Part shown: piece after piece, positions 55,563 through 64,000 of the stretch | Position numbering within the stretch: the stretch's first letter is position 1 | Layout: each line of letters begins with the position of its first letter | From: Talaromyces rugulosus | Lineage: Eukaryota; Ascomycota; Eurotiomycetes; Eurotiales; Trichocomaceae | NCBI RefSeq assembly: GCF_013368755.1 | Contig: NC_049562.1 | Span: forward strand, 2,480,001 to 2,544,000 | Direction of reading: 5' to 3' | DNA length: 64,000 nt | Made by a program: the position numbers and the translations under genes | Notes under the pieces: generated by a model | Databases searched by the model: none | Told to the model about the DNA's origin: nothing | Seen by the model: only the letters and a program-made list of their open reading frames with translations

Positions 55563-55850
55563 TTATAAAGGAAATTCCGGTAAATTCCAGTGTCCACTGA
55601 ACAAGACATAATTCCACTCCCCAGTCTTCTCAGCAATTCTCTGAAGTGAAAACATAATTGACGACAAGAGTGGCGAGCCAAATCTTTCTAGCCCTTCTCT
55701 ACGCTCTAAGTCGACCATCTCATACTTGCAGACTGGATATTTGGGCGGCCATTTATTTTTGACAGTGGTAGTATTCTTCGTAGATGGAATTACATAGTTG
55801 TTTCGATCCCACATATTGAATGTATCTTTCTGCAGCCAAGAATTCCACAA
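55563..55850 (-). pseudogene. Unidentified coding fragment
   Basis: A 95-codon frame with protein-like composition: LWNSWLQKDTFNMWDRNNYV, then PPKYPVCKYEMVDLERREGL, ERFGSPLLSS and GEWNYVLFSGHWNLPEFPL. Frame and codons continue a few residues upstream (NVLWNSW) without an ATG. The region 5' to it is AT-rich and gives no matching exon. I do not recognise the family. Either a 3' exon of a gene whose start I cannot find, or a remnant. Confidence 0.35.
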
Positions 55851-57118
55851 AACGTTACTTATTTTTTATGAAGATAGTTAGTCATTGTGAAAAACAAATA
55901 AACAGGCTGACGAAACCTTGGGATAGCTTTTTTGTTAGGAAATTAAATGTTTATATATATATATCAATTGATATTTACCTCTTTTCGAAATGACGCCACT
56001 GGGAGGTTAGCATTTCACTTACTGATAGTACATGTATTATTCACCTATAGTTCGCTGGCTTAGCCCTGATATTCCAGATCTTTTGTGAGAGCGAAATCCG
56101 GTTTCTACTTCCTCTATGGCATAAAAAGATATTATATATAAAAGTATATATCAATATATTGATATTTCAACATGGTTTAGTAATATATTAGCACGGTCTA
56201 TATTTATACGTAATTTTAGAAGCTTCTTGCAGCCATAAAGTGGTCCAACACAGTTGAAAAAGGGCCGATTACCGGGTGTGAGATAGTTTTTGAGAAGGGT
56301 CCAGTGTCTCTCTATACGCCTACTTGAAAATTGTTCTTCATATGAACTTTCCATCAATAATTGTCGTTATTGCTTTTGACGTTAACACCGAGTACGCGTT
56401 AGGGAGTAAACTATAGACCGACCCCGAGGAGTTAAATTCTCTATTCCATTGCAATCTTAATACAGAAATCGTTGAAATTGGCTAAAGGGGCCATAACAAG
56501 ACCTCTAAACGACGCTTCGTTAGACGGGATCAATCACATGTCCTTCAGACAGATTCCGTTGAGCTAAGATGTCTATTCCATTGCAACCGCCATTACCGAG
56601 ATGGTTTACTACCCTGAACTCACATGGAAATTGCTGACAGTCTCATATACCCTCGGGAGTGATCCCTGTCTATTCATCTACAAGTATGAACACATGAAAA
56701 CAGGATACTAAATGACAGAACCTCGGTGCACAACGCCCACAAATCGATACATAGCGTTTTTGTATGCCTTGACAACGTGGTCACCATAGGGCCAATGCTC
56801 GCTGTCTAATGTAGGTTGAGCAGATAGATCGTCGCTGCTGCAGTACTAGGCACCCGGGATATTTTCGTCTGCATGAGCTGACTTGTGATACGATTGAGAC
56901 TCGGTCACTGGTGTCAAGACGCGCTATTAAGCTACAAAAATGTGATCCAATGAGCAATTACAATAATAAAGGAATAGTAAACAGCATCAAATAAACAAAT
57001 TCGATGTAGATGAAATAAAAGAAAGAGTGGGGTGGCAGCCCCACACCCACTGCTAGTGCCAATCAGCGCGAAACTCCAACCATCATGATTCAACCTCCAC
57101 CAGCACCTCAACCTCACC
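55851..57118. other. AT-rich spacer before MED18
   Basis: About 1.2 kb with no supported gene. Very AT-rich at 55900-56220 with TATATA words. A 15-bp direct repeat (TCTATTCCATTGCAA) occurs at 56440 and 56572. The right end is the MED18 promoter. Confidence 0.5.
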
Positions 57119-57967
57119 ATGCACGAACTGCTGCTTTTTGCCTCTGTCCCGGCCGAGCAGCACTATGAGCTGCTCCAGCAACTGGCCGGCCTGGCCGCCA
57201 TGCAGCCTCGACACCGCATCGAGCGGCGCCTGGTGTTCAAAGCCAGCCGCAAAACGGGCCGCATCAACACACGCCTCGGCGGCGGCACTCAGGACGTCCA
57301 AGGCGCCGAGCTGCAGCGACTCACCAAGATGCTGACCGGCGCAACCTATTACACACAAACTGTTGGCCTCGTCCGCGAGAGCGACTTTGGTGCAGCAGCA
57401 GCAGCAGCAGAGACTATCACGGACGATGACAAAGCTTACGACTTTGAGAACCAGCTGTGGAGGATGGAATGGAGGGATATCCCCGAAGCTGGCACGCGGT
57501 CGGCGGTGACTTCTCGTCTCATGGCGAATGCGCTTCTTCCGCAGGGAGATGTGGTTACGACGATGAGCTCCTGGGGCTACGAGTATGTGTCACCCTGTGT
57601 GTATGTATGTGTGTGTTGTACTAATCCAAGGTCATGTATATACAGGTTTGTGACCGAGTATGTGGTCGAAGGCGACGTATTTGTTTACAATGACACCGCC
57701 CTTTTTCTCCATCGAGTCCTCAACTACGCACACGACCCTTCTTTTTCTTCCTCGCCGCGAAGAACCCTCCCACCGCTGAAAGAACTGTCCCTGCTCGATC
57801 AAAGCGGGAGCTACCTGCTGCAAGCCGCCATCACTGTCCAAGACGGTTCGAATCCTGGAATGGTGAAAACGGCAACACAACATCTGTTTGGCCTGAAAGA
57901 GCAGCTAAAGACTGCTGTCAAGCTGGAACAGGCGGATCGTCTGTCGCTCGACACGCGGGTGAAATAA
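57119..57967 (+). CDS. med18: Mediator complex subunit Med18 (Srb5)
   Basis: Head-module subunit of Mediator, acting with Med20 in RNA polymerase II initiation and termination. Two exons, 57119-57582 and 57646-57967, 261 residues. It starts MHELLLFASVPAEQHYELLQ, the conserved opening of fungal Med18, with RIERRLVFKASRKTGRINTR in the N-terminal half. An Ala run from a GCA repeat follows (FGAAAAAAET). Exon 2 gives FVTEYVVEGDVFVYNDTALF and LLDQSGSYLLQAAITVQDGS, typical of the beta-barrel. An upstream ATG (57085) opens an out-of-frame reading frame overlapping the start. Confidence 0.92.
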   Translation: MHELLLFASVPAEQHYELLQQLAGLAAMQPRHRIERRLVFKASRKTGRINTRLGGGTQDVQGAELQRLTKMLTGATYYTQTVGLVRESDFGAAAAAAETITDDDKAYDFENQLWRMEWRDIPEAGTRSAVTSRLMANALLPQGDVVTTMSSWGYEYVSPCVYVCVCCTNPRSCIYRFVTEYVVEGDVFVYNDTALFLHRVLNYAHDPSFSSSPRRTLPPLKELSLLDQSGSYLLQAAITVQDGSNPGMVKTATQHLFGLKEQLKTAVKLEQADRLSLDTRVK

Positions 57968-58424
57968 AAAATGAAATGGCCGAGAGTTACTGCATAGTGG
58001 GGCGTCTGGAATCTTTTCGATTTGATTTGTTCGTGATACCCAGGAAATTAATTTATCATTCTTATATAAAAGCGAGTGTTGGCAAAATATGACTTATGAC
58101 TACGTAGCTCACACTTGTGTTGGATAGTACCATTGAAAGCCTAGAGAACCTGTGATTCGGCAGTACTGTCAAGCTTTGGACTTGGTAAGAAATTAATAAT
58201 TGTCGGCGCAGACTTATTATTATTATTAGGTGAAATCTAGATTACGCTTTATCACGTGATCAATTGTCGCTATTGAAGGTTCACGATGGAGGCTAAGTTT
58301 AGTACTGCTCATCGTGTGACGCCAAACTCTCACCATCGCTGCCTTTGATGGAAAATGTTTCAAAATACATACCGACTCCGAGACGTCAAAGTTATTTCCA
58401 GCTCCCGGATCAGTGAGAGTTCGG
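57968..58424. other. Promoter of the second Zn2Cys6 regulator
   Basis: MED18 3' end and regulator promoter on the same strand. An ATT run occurs near 58211-58222 and TCACGTGA, a palindromic E-box-like site, at about 58232-58240. No gene. Confidence 0.5.
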
Positions 58425-60491
58425 ATGGCTACTGGCGAGCAAAAGCGTAGTGGACTAATCCCCATTGCCCCAGCTCCCACTACCCAGAATGGAGGCTCAT
58501 TTCAGTCTGAGATGTCCCCCAACGCATGCCATACCTGCGCGAAGCGAAAAGTCAAATGCGACAAGGTGGCACCGATTTGCTCTAGATGCCGCAAGGGCGG
58601 GTTCCAGTGTATCTACCAAGCACCGCAACCACGACCTCGAAAAAGAAAAGTACTAGGCGATGATGTTTTACATAGACTCGCCCGATATGAGCGCATTCTG
58701 CAGCAGCATGGCCTATTGGATTCTGAGATATCGCCTCTCGAAGACATCTCAGTCGGTCATGTCAAGCCTAGCGCCTCAAAAGCTGGTGACCTTTTAACCG
58801 GCCAGGGGAGATTGCAGCATATCGACTGTCACACGTGGCACAACCTCAGTGACGATGAGACTCGGCATATTTCCGATTATGAAGAAGAGGATGAGATGAC
58901 CCCCAACGATGCCAGTGTCGCCGGGGTTATCACACCTGATCCGTTAACGGGTGCGTTCCTCGGCGTCCAGCAAAGCCTTCTTCAGTATCATCCAAGCCAT
59001 GCGGATGCTATGGTGATGTGGATGACGTATACAGAAAATGTAGAACCTCTATGCAAAGTGCTACACGTTCCATCGACAGACGAAATGGTCAGGTCTATTT
59101 CGCAGCGACCCGAAACCGCGTCGGAAACCGATGAGTGTCTATTATTTGCAATCTACTACGCCGCTATCTTTTCAATAACAGAAGAGGAATGCTTAAAGCG
59201 CCTGGGACATGCGCGGTCTATTCTCATGGAGCAACTTCACTTTGCTGCAAGGCAGGCACTCGTGAATGCGTCTTTCCTCAAGACAACATCGATTACGGTC
59301 TTACAGGCTCTCCATCTATTTCTCCTGTCTAGCCGTCAGGTGTACGATCCGCACACATACTGGATTCTAACAGGAATTTCGGCCCGTATAGGGCAACGTA
59401 TCGGTCTCCATCAGGATGGAGAAAAGCTGGGCTTGCCACCCTTTGACGTGGAGCTGAGACGACGGCTGTTTTATCAGGTTTTCCCGCACGATTGCCGAGT
59501 TAGCCAATTTGCCGGTATTGACTTTGTCAGTCTGCCTGCAGCCTGGGATACAAAACCTCCCCTCAATATCAACGATAACCAGATTTGGCCTGGAATGACA
59601 GAAAGTCCCGTCGAGCAAAAATCTGCAACCGATATGATATTCTGCCTGTCGCGTATATACGTTGGGAGAAGTCTGGCCAAGTTGGGAAAACCAATTGACA
59701 GCGCAGCACCTTGGGCCCTTCCAGATAACCATGAGGCGGAAAAGGTTATAAGTGCAGCAGAAAACGAAGTAGAGGAGAGGTTCATCCGCTACTGCGATAT
59801 CGTCGATCCGCTGCATTTTCTCACTGTCGGTCTTGCTCGGTCGGGAACGACAGCTATGCGCCTCAAGATCCGTCTCTCCAAGATCAGGGGCCAGAATGCC
59901 ACTGATGAAGAGCGGGTCCATCTATTCATGCTTGCCCAGAAGACGCTGGATACCGATGCGGCGATTCATGGTCATGGCGGGATCAGTAGATTCCAGTGGC
60001 ACATTAAACCGTTCTTTTTCTGGGGTACGCGAGATTCATTTATCTACGTGCTGACTATGTTATTGAAAAGATGTGATTTGCTTTCCCCTGGAGAAATCGA
60101 AGCTGCTTGGAACAGTATAGAACAACTCTACCAACATCACGATGAGCTTTTCAACGGCAAGCAGGCTCTGAATGTGGCACTTCGGCGTCTTTCTCTGAAG
60201 GCCTGGGATTCCTACAAAAAGACCAGCAGTGCTCCAGAGCCAGACTTCATCAGTACCCTGCGATCTTTACGGGAGAGACGAGAGAAGAGACAGAATCAGC
60301 GAGGCATATTGATATATCCAACACTCGACGCGACACTCTCAACAGGTCCTTCCCCCGCAAGTGACATCAATACATCTCTCGGCAGTCTGTCGGATACCAT
60401 TGGCCTCGATATTGGCCAACATGTCAATTTTGATGTGGACGACTGGCTATTTTGGGATCAGTTAATACAAGGTCAGCAAGGGCAGTACTAG
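58425..60491 (+). CDS. Zn2Cys6 transcription factor (intronless)
   Basis: 688 residues from ATG 58425 (MATGEQKRSG). Zinc cluster CX2CX6CX6CX2CX6C: Cys35, 38, 45, 52, 55 and 62, followed by a basic linker (PQPRPRKRKVLGDDV) and a short coiled segment. The fungal-specific TF domain covers roughly residues 200-450: LLQYHPSHADAMVMWMTYTE, RSILMEQLHFAARQALVNAS, then ILTGISARIGQRIGLHQDGE and ELRRRLFYQVFPHD, the typical order. The C-terminus has an acidic, aromatic stretch (VNFDVDDWLFWDQL), a likely activation region. A FAD monooxygenase starts 318 bp downstream on the same strand, so local control of it is plausible but unproven. Confidence 0.9.
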   Translation: MATGEQKRSGLIPIAPAPTTQNGGSFQSEMSPNACHTCAKRKVKCDKVAPICSRCRKGGFQCIYQAPQPRPRKRKVLGDDVLHRLARYERILQQHGLLDSEISPLEDISVGHVKPSASKAGDLLTGQGRLQHIDCHTWHNLSDDETRHISDYEEEDEMTPNDASVAGVITPDPLTGAFLGVQQSLLQYHPSHADAMVMWMTYTENVEPLCKVLHVPSTDEMVRSISQRPETASETDECLLFAIYYAAIFSITEEECLKRLGHARSILMEQLHFAARQALVNASFLKTTSITVLQALHLFLLSSRQVYDPHTYWILTGISARIGQRIGLHQDGEKLGLPPFDVELRRRLFYQVFPHDCRVSQFAGIDFVSLPAAWDTKPPLNINDNQIWPGMTESPVEQKSATDMIFCLSRIYVGRSLAKLGKPIDSAAPWALPDNHEAEKVISAAENEVEERFIRYCDIVDPLHFLTVGLARSGTTAMRLKIRLSKIRGQNATDEERVHLFMLAQKTLDTDAAIHGHGGISRFQWHIKPFFFWGTRDSFIYVLTMLLKRCDLLSPGEIEAAWNSIEQLYQHHDELFNGKQALNVALRRLSLKAWDSYKKTSSAPEPDFISTLRSLRERREKRQNQRGILIYPTLDATLSTGPSPASDINTSLGSLSDTIGLDIGQHVNFDVDDWLFWDQLIQGQQGQY

Positions 60492-60809
60492 GCAACAACC
60501 ATTTCGAAACAACGGATCTTCTCTGACTGACACAACGGTCAATCTAAAAATAAATAAATCCCAATTGGGAGGAAGGCCCCGAATACTCAAAAGACGAAGT
60601 TGAGCTGTGCGGCATGTAATTGGTCCACTGCTCGGGTGCCTAGTGGCCGAGTAAATCAGACTCGGGCTCTCCACCGATCAGAGGCCGTGGTTCCTCGGGT
60701 CCGAATTGCTTGCTTGATCGAAACTATATATAACAGTCGCCAATTCTTACTGTTATTATGTCTGGAAACATGAATTCCACATACAAGGTTCTCTCTCAAT
60801 ACCATTAAT
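60492..60809. other. Spacer between regulator and monooxygenase
   Basis: 318 bp holding the regulator's 3' end and the monooxygenase promoter. An inverted CGG-type site (CTCGGGT at 60632 and 60692; CTCGGGC at 60661) recurs three times in about 70 bp and could bind a Zn2Cys6 protein. Speculative. Confidence 0.4.
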
Positions 60810-62084
60810 ATGAACAACACGTCAAAGTTGAGAGTCTTGATCGTGGGCTCCTCCATTGCAGGCCCAACAGCAGCCTACTGGTTTGCCAAAACGGGAGCAC
60901 AAGTCACAGTCATTGAACGCTTTCCCCAATTGCGAACCAACGGTCAAAATGTCGACATCCGAACTGCAGGTGTTTTGGTCATGCGAAAGATGCCCGGAAT
61001 GGAAGAAGCGGTGCTGGCTAACCTTCAGCCAATAAAAGGTATGAGCATCGTGAACGAGAATGGCCGGCCCTACGGAACCATAACATCCACTGGAAACCCT
61101 GATCAACAAGCACTGGTCTCCGAGTATGAGATCCTGCGCGGTGATCTGGGGCGTATTCTCTTCGACCTCACAAAGGACACTGAGAACATCAAGTATGTTT
61201 TCGGTGAGCAGGTTGCATCTATGCAGCAAGACGAGAAGAGCGACGGGCCGGTTACTGTCGAGTTCATGAATGGAACACCCTCCGCGGAGTATGACCTTGT
61301 TGTCGCCTGTGACGGCTCCACATCGAGAACTCGGGCGATTGGACTTGGCTGTGGTATGCGCGACCATATCAAGCCTGTGAATTCATGGGCGGTCTATTCC
61401 TCCATCAATGAGGATCTTCTTGACGGCAGCCAACTTGTTCATGGATACAGTGCCGTTGGCGGTCGAGCTATTTCCCTCGGCCCGGATCCTGCTGGTGGAA
61501 ATCGCATCACACTCATGGGCATCCACCCACGCAGCAACCACGACTCCATTACCAAATTCCGCGAAGCGAACAGACTCGGCACCGAAGAACTAAAGGAGTT
61601 TGTCGCTCAGCGCTTCAAAGGAGCAGGCTGGAAATCCGACCAAATCATCCAAGGCATGATGGAGGCCGACGACTTTTACGCCAGTGAATGGGTACAGGTC
61701 AAAGTACCAACTTTATACAAAGGACGGTTCGTGTTAGTTGGTGATGCAGGCTACGCGCCCGGTCCAACAGGCACGGGTACCAGTCTGGCCATGGCTGGGG
61801 CCTATATCTTGGCAGGCGAAATTGGGAAACATCGAGGGGATCTGGCAGCAGGGCTAAAGGGGTACGAGGAGCAGATTCGACCACTTATCAACGAGATGCA
61901 AAAGATCCCACCGCTGATTCTTGAGATGTTTGCGCCCCAGACGGCCTGGGGGATCTGGCTCAGAAATATGCTTTTTTCGTTTGTTTGTTGGACTAGACTT
62001 CTTTCGCTCTTCGACAAGTTTTTCGGGGGTGCGTCTGGTCACTCTGATAAGTATCAGGTGCCGGAGTATGAGTGGGTGGCCTAA
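60810..62084 (+). CDS. FAD-dependent monooxygenase (PHBH-like)
   Basis: Single-component aromatic-hydroxylase-type flavoprotein using NAD(P)H and oxygen, 424 residues, intronless. The FAD loop is VLIVGSSIAGPTAAYWFAKT (residues about 9-28), a GxGxxG variant with Ser. Next come ERFPQLRTNGQNVDIRTAG, the DG motif in LVVACDGSTSRTRA, and the GD motif in GRFVLVGDAGYAPGPTGTGT near residue 310. The C-terminal helix region is hydrophobic (MLFSFVCWTRLLSLF) and may touch a membrane. Absence of introns in both this gene and the neighbouring regulator contrasts with the intron-dense genes elsewhere. Substrate unknown; candidates include small aromatic compounds or a secondary metabolite. Confidence 0.9.
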   Translation: MNNTSKLRVLIVGSSIAGPTAAYWFAKTGAQVTVIERFPQLRTNGQNVDIRTAGVLVMRKMPGMEEAVLANLQPIKGMSIVNENGRPYGTITSTGNPDQQALVSEYEILRGDLGRILFDLTKDTENIKYVFGEQVASMQQDEKSDGPVTVEFMNGTPSAEYDLVVACDGSTSRTRAIGLGCGMRDHIKPVNSWAVYSSINEDLLDGSQLVHGYSAVGGRAISLGPDPAGGNRITLMGIHPRSNHDSITKFREANRLGTEELKEFVAQRFKGAGWKSDQIIQGMMEADDFYASEWVQVKVPTLYKGRFVLVGDAGYAPGPTGTGTSLAMAGAYILAGEIGKHRGDLAAGLKGYEEQIRPLINEMQKIPPLILEMFAPQTAWGIWLRNMLFSFVCWTRLLSLFDKFFGGASGHSDKYQVPEYEWVA

Positions 62085-62663
62085 AGGCATGTTCTTGTAT
62101 CTAATTTTGCGGACTCCGACATCAATATTCAAAGCTTTTAGTTGCTAACATCGCACGACACTCCCCAGCTTATTACCAATGGACGGATTAAAGACATAAC
62201 CCCTAGAGATGCAATGTGTTGATTACGAGCTATAGTGCTATATACCATATAATGTATACTTGATATAATTTTTAGTATTCTAAATCAATTTCTACTTATT
62301 ATAGCTTTATAATAGTAGTAATACTGTATCTAAAACTATTATAATAATATTCAATACCAACTAGAGCTAATAATTATTTATAATTATAGATATTAATAAA
62401 ATAAGATTATGGTACTTGATAGATTTCCATTGATGCAGGAATTCGCATGAGAAGCAGTACAGTCACTACAGTGACATAGTAGTAAGCAGGAGTTTGACCG
62501 CGGAGCACTCAACGCGTGGCGCGTCCCGCCGTCGACCTTACTCAAACGTTCACTTCCCTCAAACGCAAGACACAGAAATCGCCACGGAGTGAGTGCAAAA
62601 TACGCCCGGAAAATTAGACTCCAGCTTCTCCGTCATTTTCCACCGCTCTCCACCGTATTGGCG
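62085..62663. other. AT-rich spacer
   Basis: 3' end of the monooxygenase gene, then a very AT-rich stretch (about 62230-62410, almost only A and T, many TATAAT words). Composition returns to normal at about 62430, in the promoter of the next gene. Confidence 0.55.
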
Positions 62664-64000
62664 ATGAAGAGATCGAGCTCTCTTGCTGGCGCGGTGTCTC
62701 CGCCGCCGCTCAAACGCAAGGTCGAGTCAACTGCTACAAGTGAGACTAATCCAACAAACGACTTCCTATTTCTATATATATATTCTCTAACAACTTTATT
62801 TCCAAAAAATAGAATCGTCTGTCGCCTCATTCTTCACCCCGACATCACAGAAAAAGCCCGAAAAAGTGTCATGGCGGATCGTCAACAAAAGCCTCATTGT
62901 CGGTAAATACGCCAGCGATCCCAGCGCAAGCGAGAAACTCGACTCGACTCGACGACGCAGAGTGGCGGCATTTGACTTTGTGCGTTTTCTACAACAAGAT
63001 TTTTTTTAATTGTGTTTGTGTGTTAATTGTCTCTCTCTCCCAGGACTCAACTCTTATATCGACGGCTTCGGGTAACCGGTTTGCGAGAGATGCTGCGGAT
63101 TGGAAGTGGTGGAATGGCAAGGTTCCGGAAAGACTAAAACAGTTGAATTCAGAGGGGTGTGTTTGTGTATCTCAGGCCAGCGGCTTACCTGGCTGGCTGG
63201 AGCTAAAAGGCTAAAAAGCTAAGCAGATACCAAGTCGTCGTCCTCTCCAACCAAAAGAAAATCAGCCTCCAGACAGAAATCAAGGGCGGACGAACCGAGT
63301 CCAAAAGCCTGACAACATTCAAAGAAAAAGCCCTGGCCGTTATGCGCCAACTCGACATCCCGCTCAGCATATATGCAGCTACGCAGGCCGACGAGTACCG
63401 GAAACCCAGAACGGGAATGTGGAAGGAGTTGGTGGACGACTACGATCTCGATCTTGACGACCGGTTGGATCTTAAAGGGTCTTTTTTTGTGGGTGATGCA
63501 GCTGGGCGGCCAGCTGATCACTCGTGTTCTGATCGGTATGTTTCTTTTTTTGGAAAAATTCGGACAAATGCTAAACCAACTGGTCATTATAGCGACTTTG
63601 CAGAGAATGCCGGTCTTGATTTCAAGACGCCAGAGGAGTTCTTCCTTGGTGCAAAGCCGGAGCAAGTGATACGAAAGTTTGATCCTACGTCGTACATCAA
63701 CGGCGACCCTGATGCTGCAGGTGAGCCTCTCTTTCCCTCCTTCCCTCCCTCTCTCTCAACTGGCGTCATATATCCGTTACACAACCAGATATAGCATAAC
63801 CCCTCACTTTCTCAACGGTTTCTTTTCTTTCCTGTTTTTAACAAAGTACTTGCAGTCACACCCACCTTCTCGAAACTGCATCCACTCGAACTGGTCATCT
63901 TCTGCGGCAGCCCGGGTGCCGGCAAGTCGACATTCTATTGGAAATATCTCCAGCCGTTGGGATACGAGCGAGTGAACCAGGACATTCTCAAATCGGTACG
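62664..64000 (+). CDS. Polynucleotide kinase 3'-phosphatase (partial at right edge)
   Basis: Repairs DNA ends: removes 3'-phosphate and adds 5'-phosphate before ligation. Exons seen: 62664-62739, 62813-62979, 63044-63156, 63227-63535, 63593-63720 and 63856 to the window end. All phases agree. The phosphatase (HAD type) nucleophile motif DxDxT is made across intron 2: AAFDF joined to DSTLIS (Asp80, Asp82, Thr84). YQVVVLSNQKKISLQTE and KPRTGMWKELVDDYDL follow, then FFVGDAAGRPADHSCSDRDF, the metal-binding part. The kinase Walker A motif, VIFCGSPGAGKSTFYWKYL, begins near residue 278. The rest of the kinase domain lies outside the window. The short N-terminus (MKRSSSLAGAVSPPPLKRK) looks like a nuclear localisation signal; no FHA domain. 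Confidence 0.92.

Noticed and set aside
57840..57860. tRNA-like B-box word (GGTTCGAATCC)
   Set aside because: It lies inside the MED18 coding exon and has no A box or acceptor-stem pairing around it.

Overview
This is nuclear DNA of a filamentous ascomycete (Pezizomycotina, most likely Eurotiales). Three things point there: many short spliceosomal introns of about 50-70 nt (GT...CTAAC...AG), long gene leaders with C/T-rich stretches, and protein families typical of moulds (Zn2Cys6 regulators, Ima1, Ccz1, a RUS/DUF647 protein, BBE and GMC flavoproteins). I traced exons by eye and checked that each splice keeps the reading frame and restores conserved residues. I found no tRNA, rRNA, CRISPR or autonomous transposon.

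Layout. 0.6-7 kb: an HNH_2-type protein (-) and a Kelch-type secreted/membrane protein (+). 6.8-10.1 kb: lipoate-protein ligase (-) and chorismate synthase (+) share a divergent promoter. 10.5-13 kb: a nine-exon Zn2Cys6 regulator (-). 13.6-17.7 kb: the inner-nuclear-membrane protein Ima1 (-) diverges from Alg14 (+). 18-24 kb: an SDR oxidoreductase (+), mitochondrial Met-tRNA formyltransferase (-) and Ccz1 (+). 24.5-33.6 kb: Rho1 GTPase (-), mitochondrial ribosomal protein uL24m (+), Rtt106 (+) and casein kinase I (+). This part is conserved housekeeping sequence.

35.7-41.5 kb is accessory. It holds an intact NmrA-like reductase, a fused relic of a membrane protein and a non-reducing polyketide synthase, a BBE-type FAD oxidase with a suspect 5' end, and a broken GMC oxidoreductase. 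I read it as the wreck of a secondary-metabolite cluster. 41.5-48 kb is almost gene-free and leads into an RGS-domain gene, whose leader appears to contain a very long intron.

49.5-64 kb: a RUS/DUF647 gene (-) with a 13-nt microexon and serine microsatellites, Kgd4 (-), a decayed phosphotransferase pseudogene, a small Cys/His-rich gene with a poly-Glu tail, Med18 (+), a second Zn2Cys6 regulator (+) next to a FAD monooxygenase (+), and a polynucleotide kinase/phosphatase (+) cut off by the right edge.

I do not see a clearly new biological system. The most interesting material is the eroded cluster at 35.7-41.5 kb, the phosphotransferase pseudogene with its small Cys-rich neighbour, and several unusual gene structures (a 13-nt and a 21-nt exon, and a GC-AG intron).
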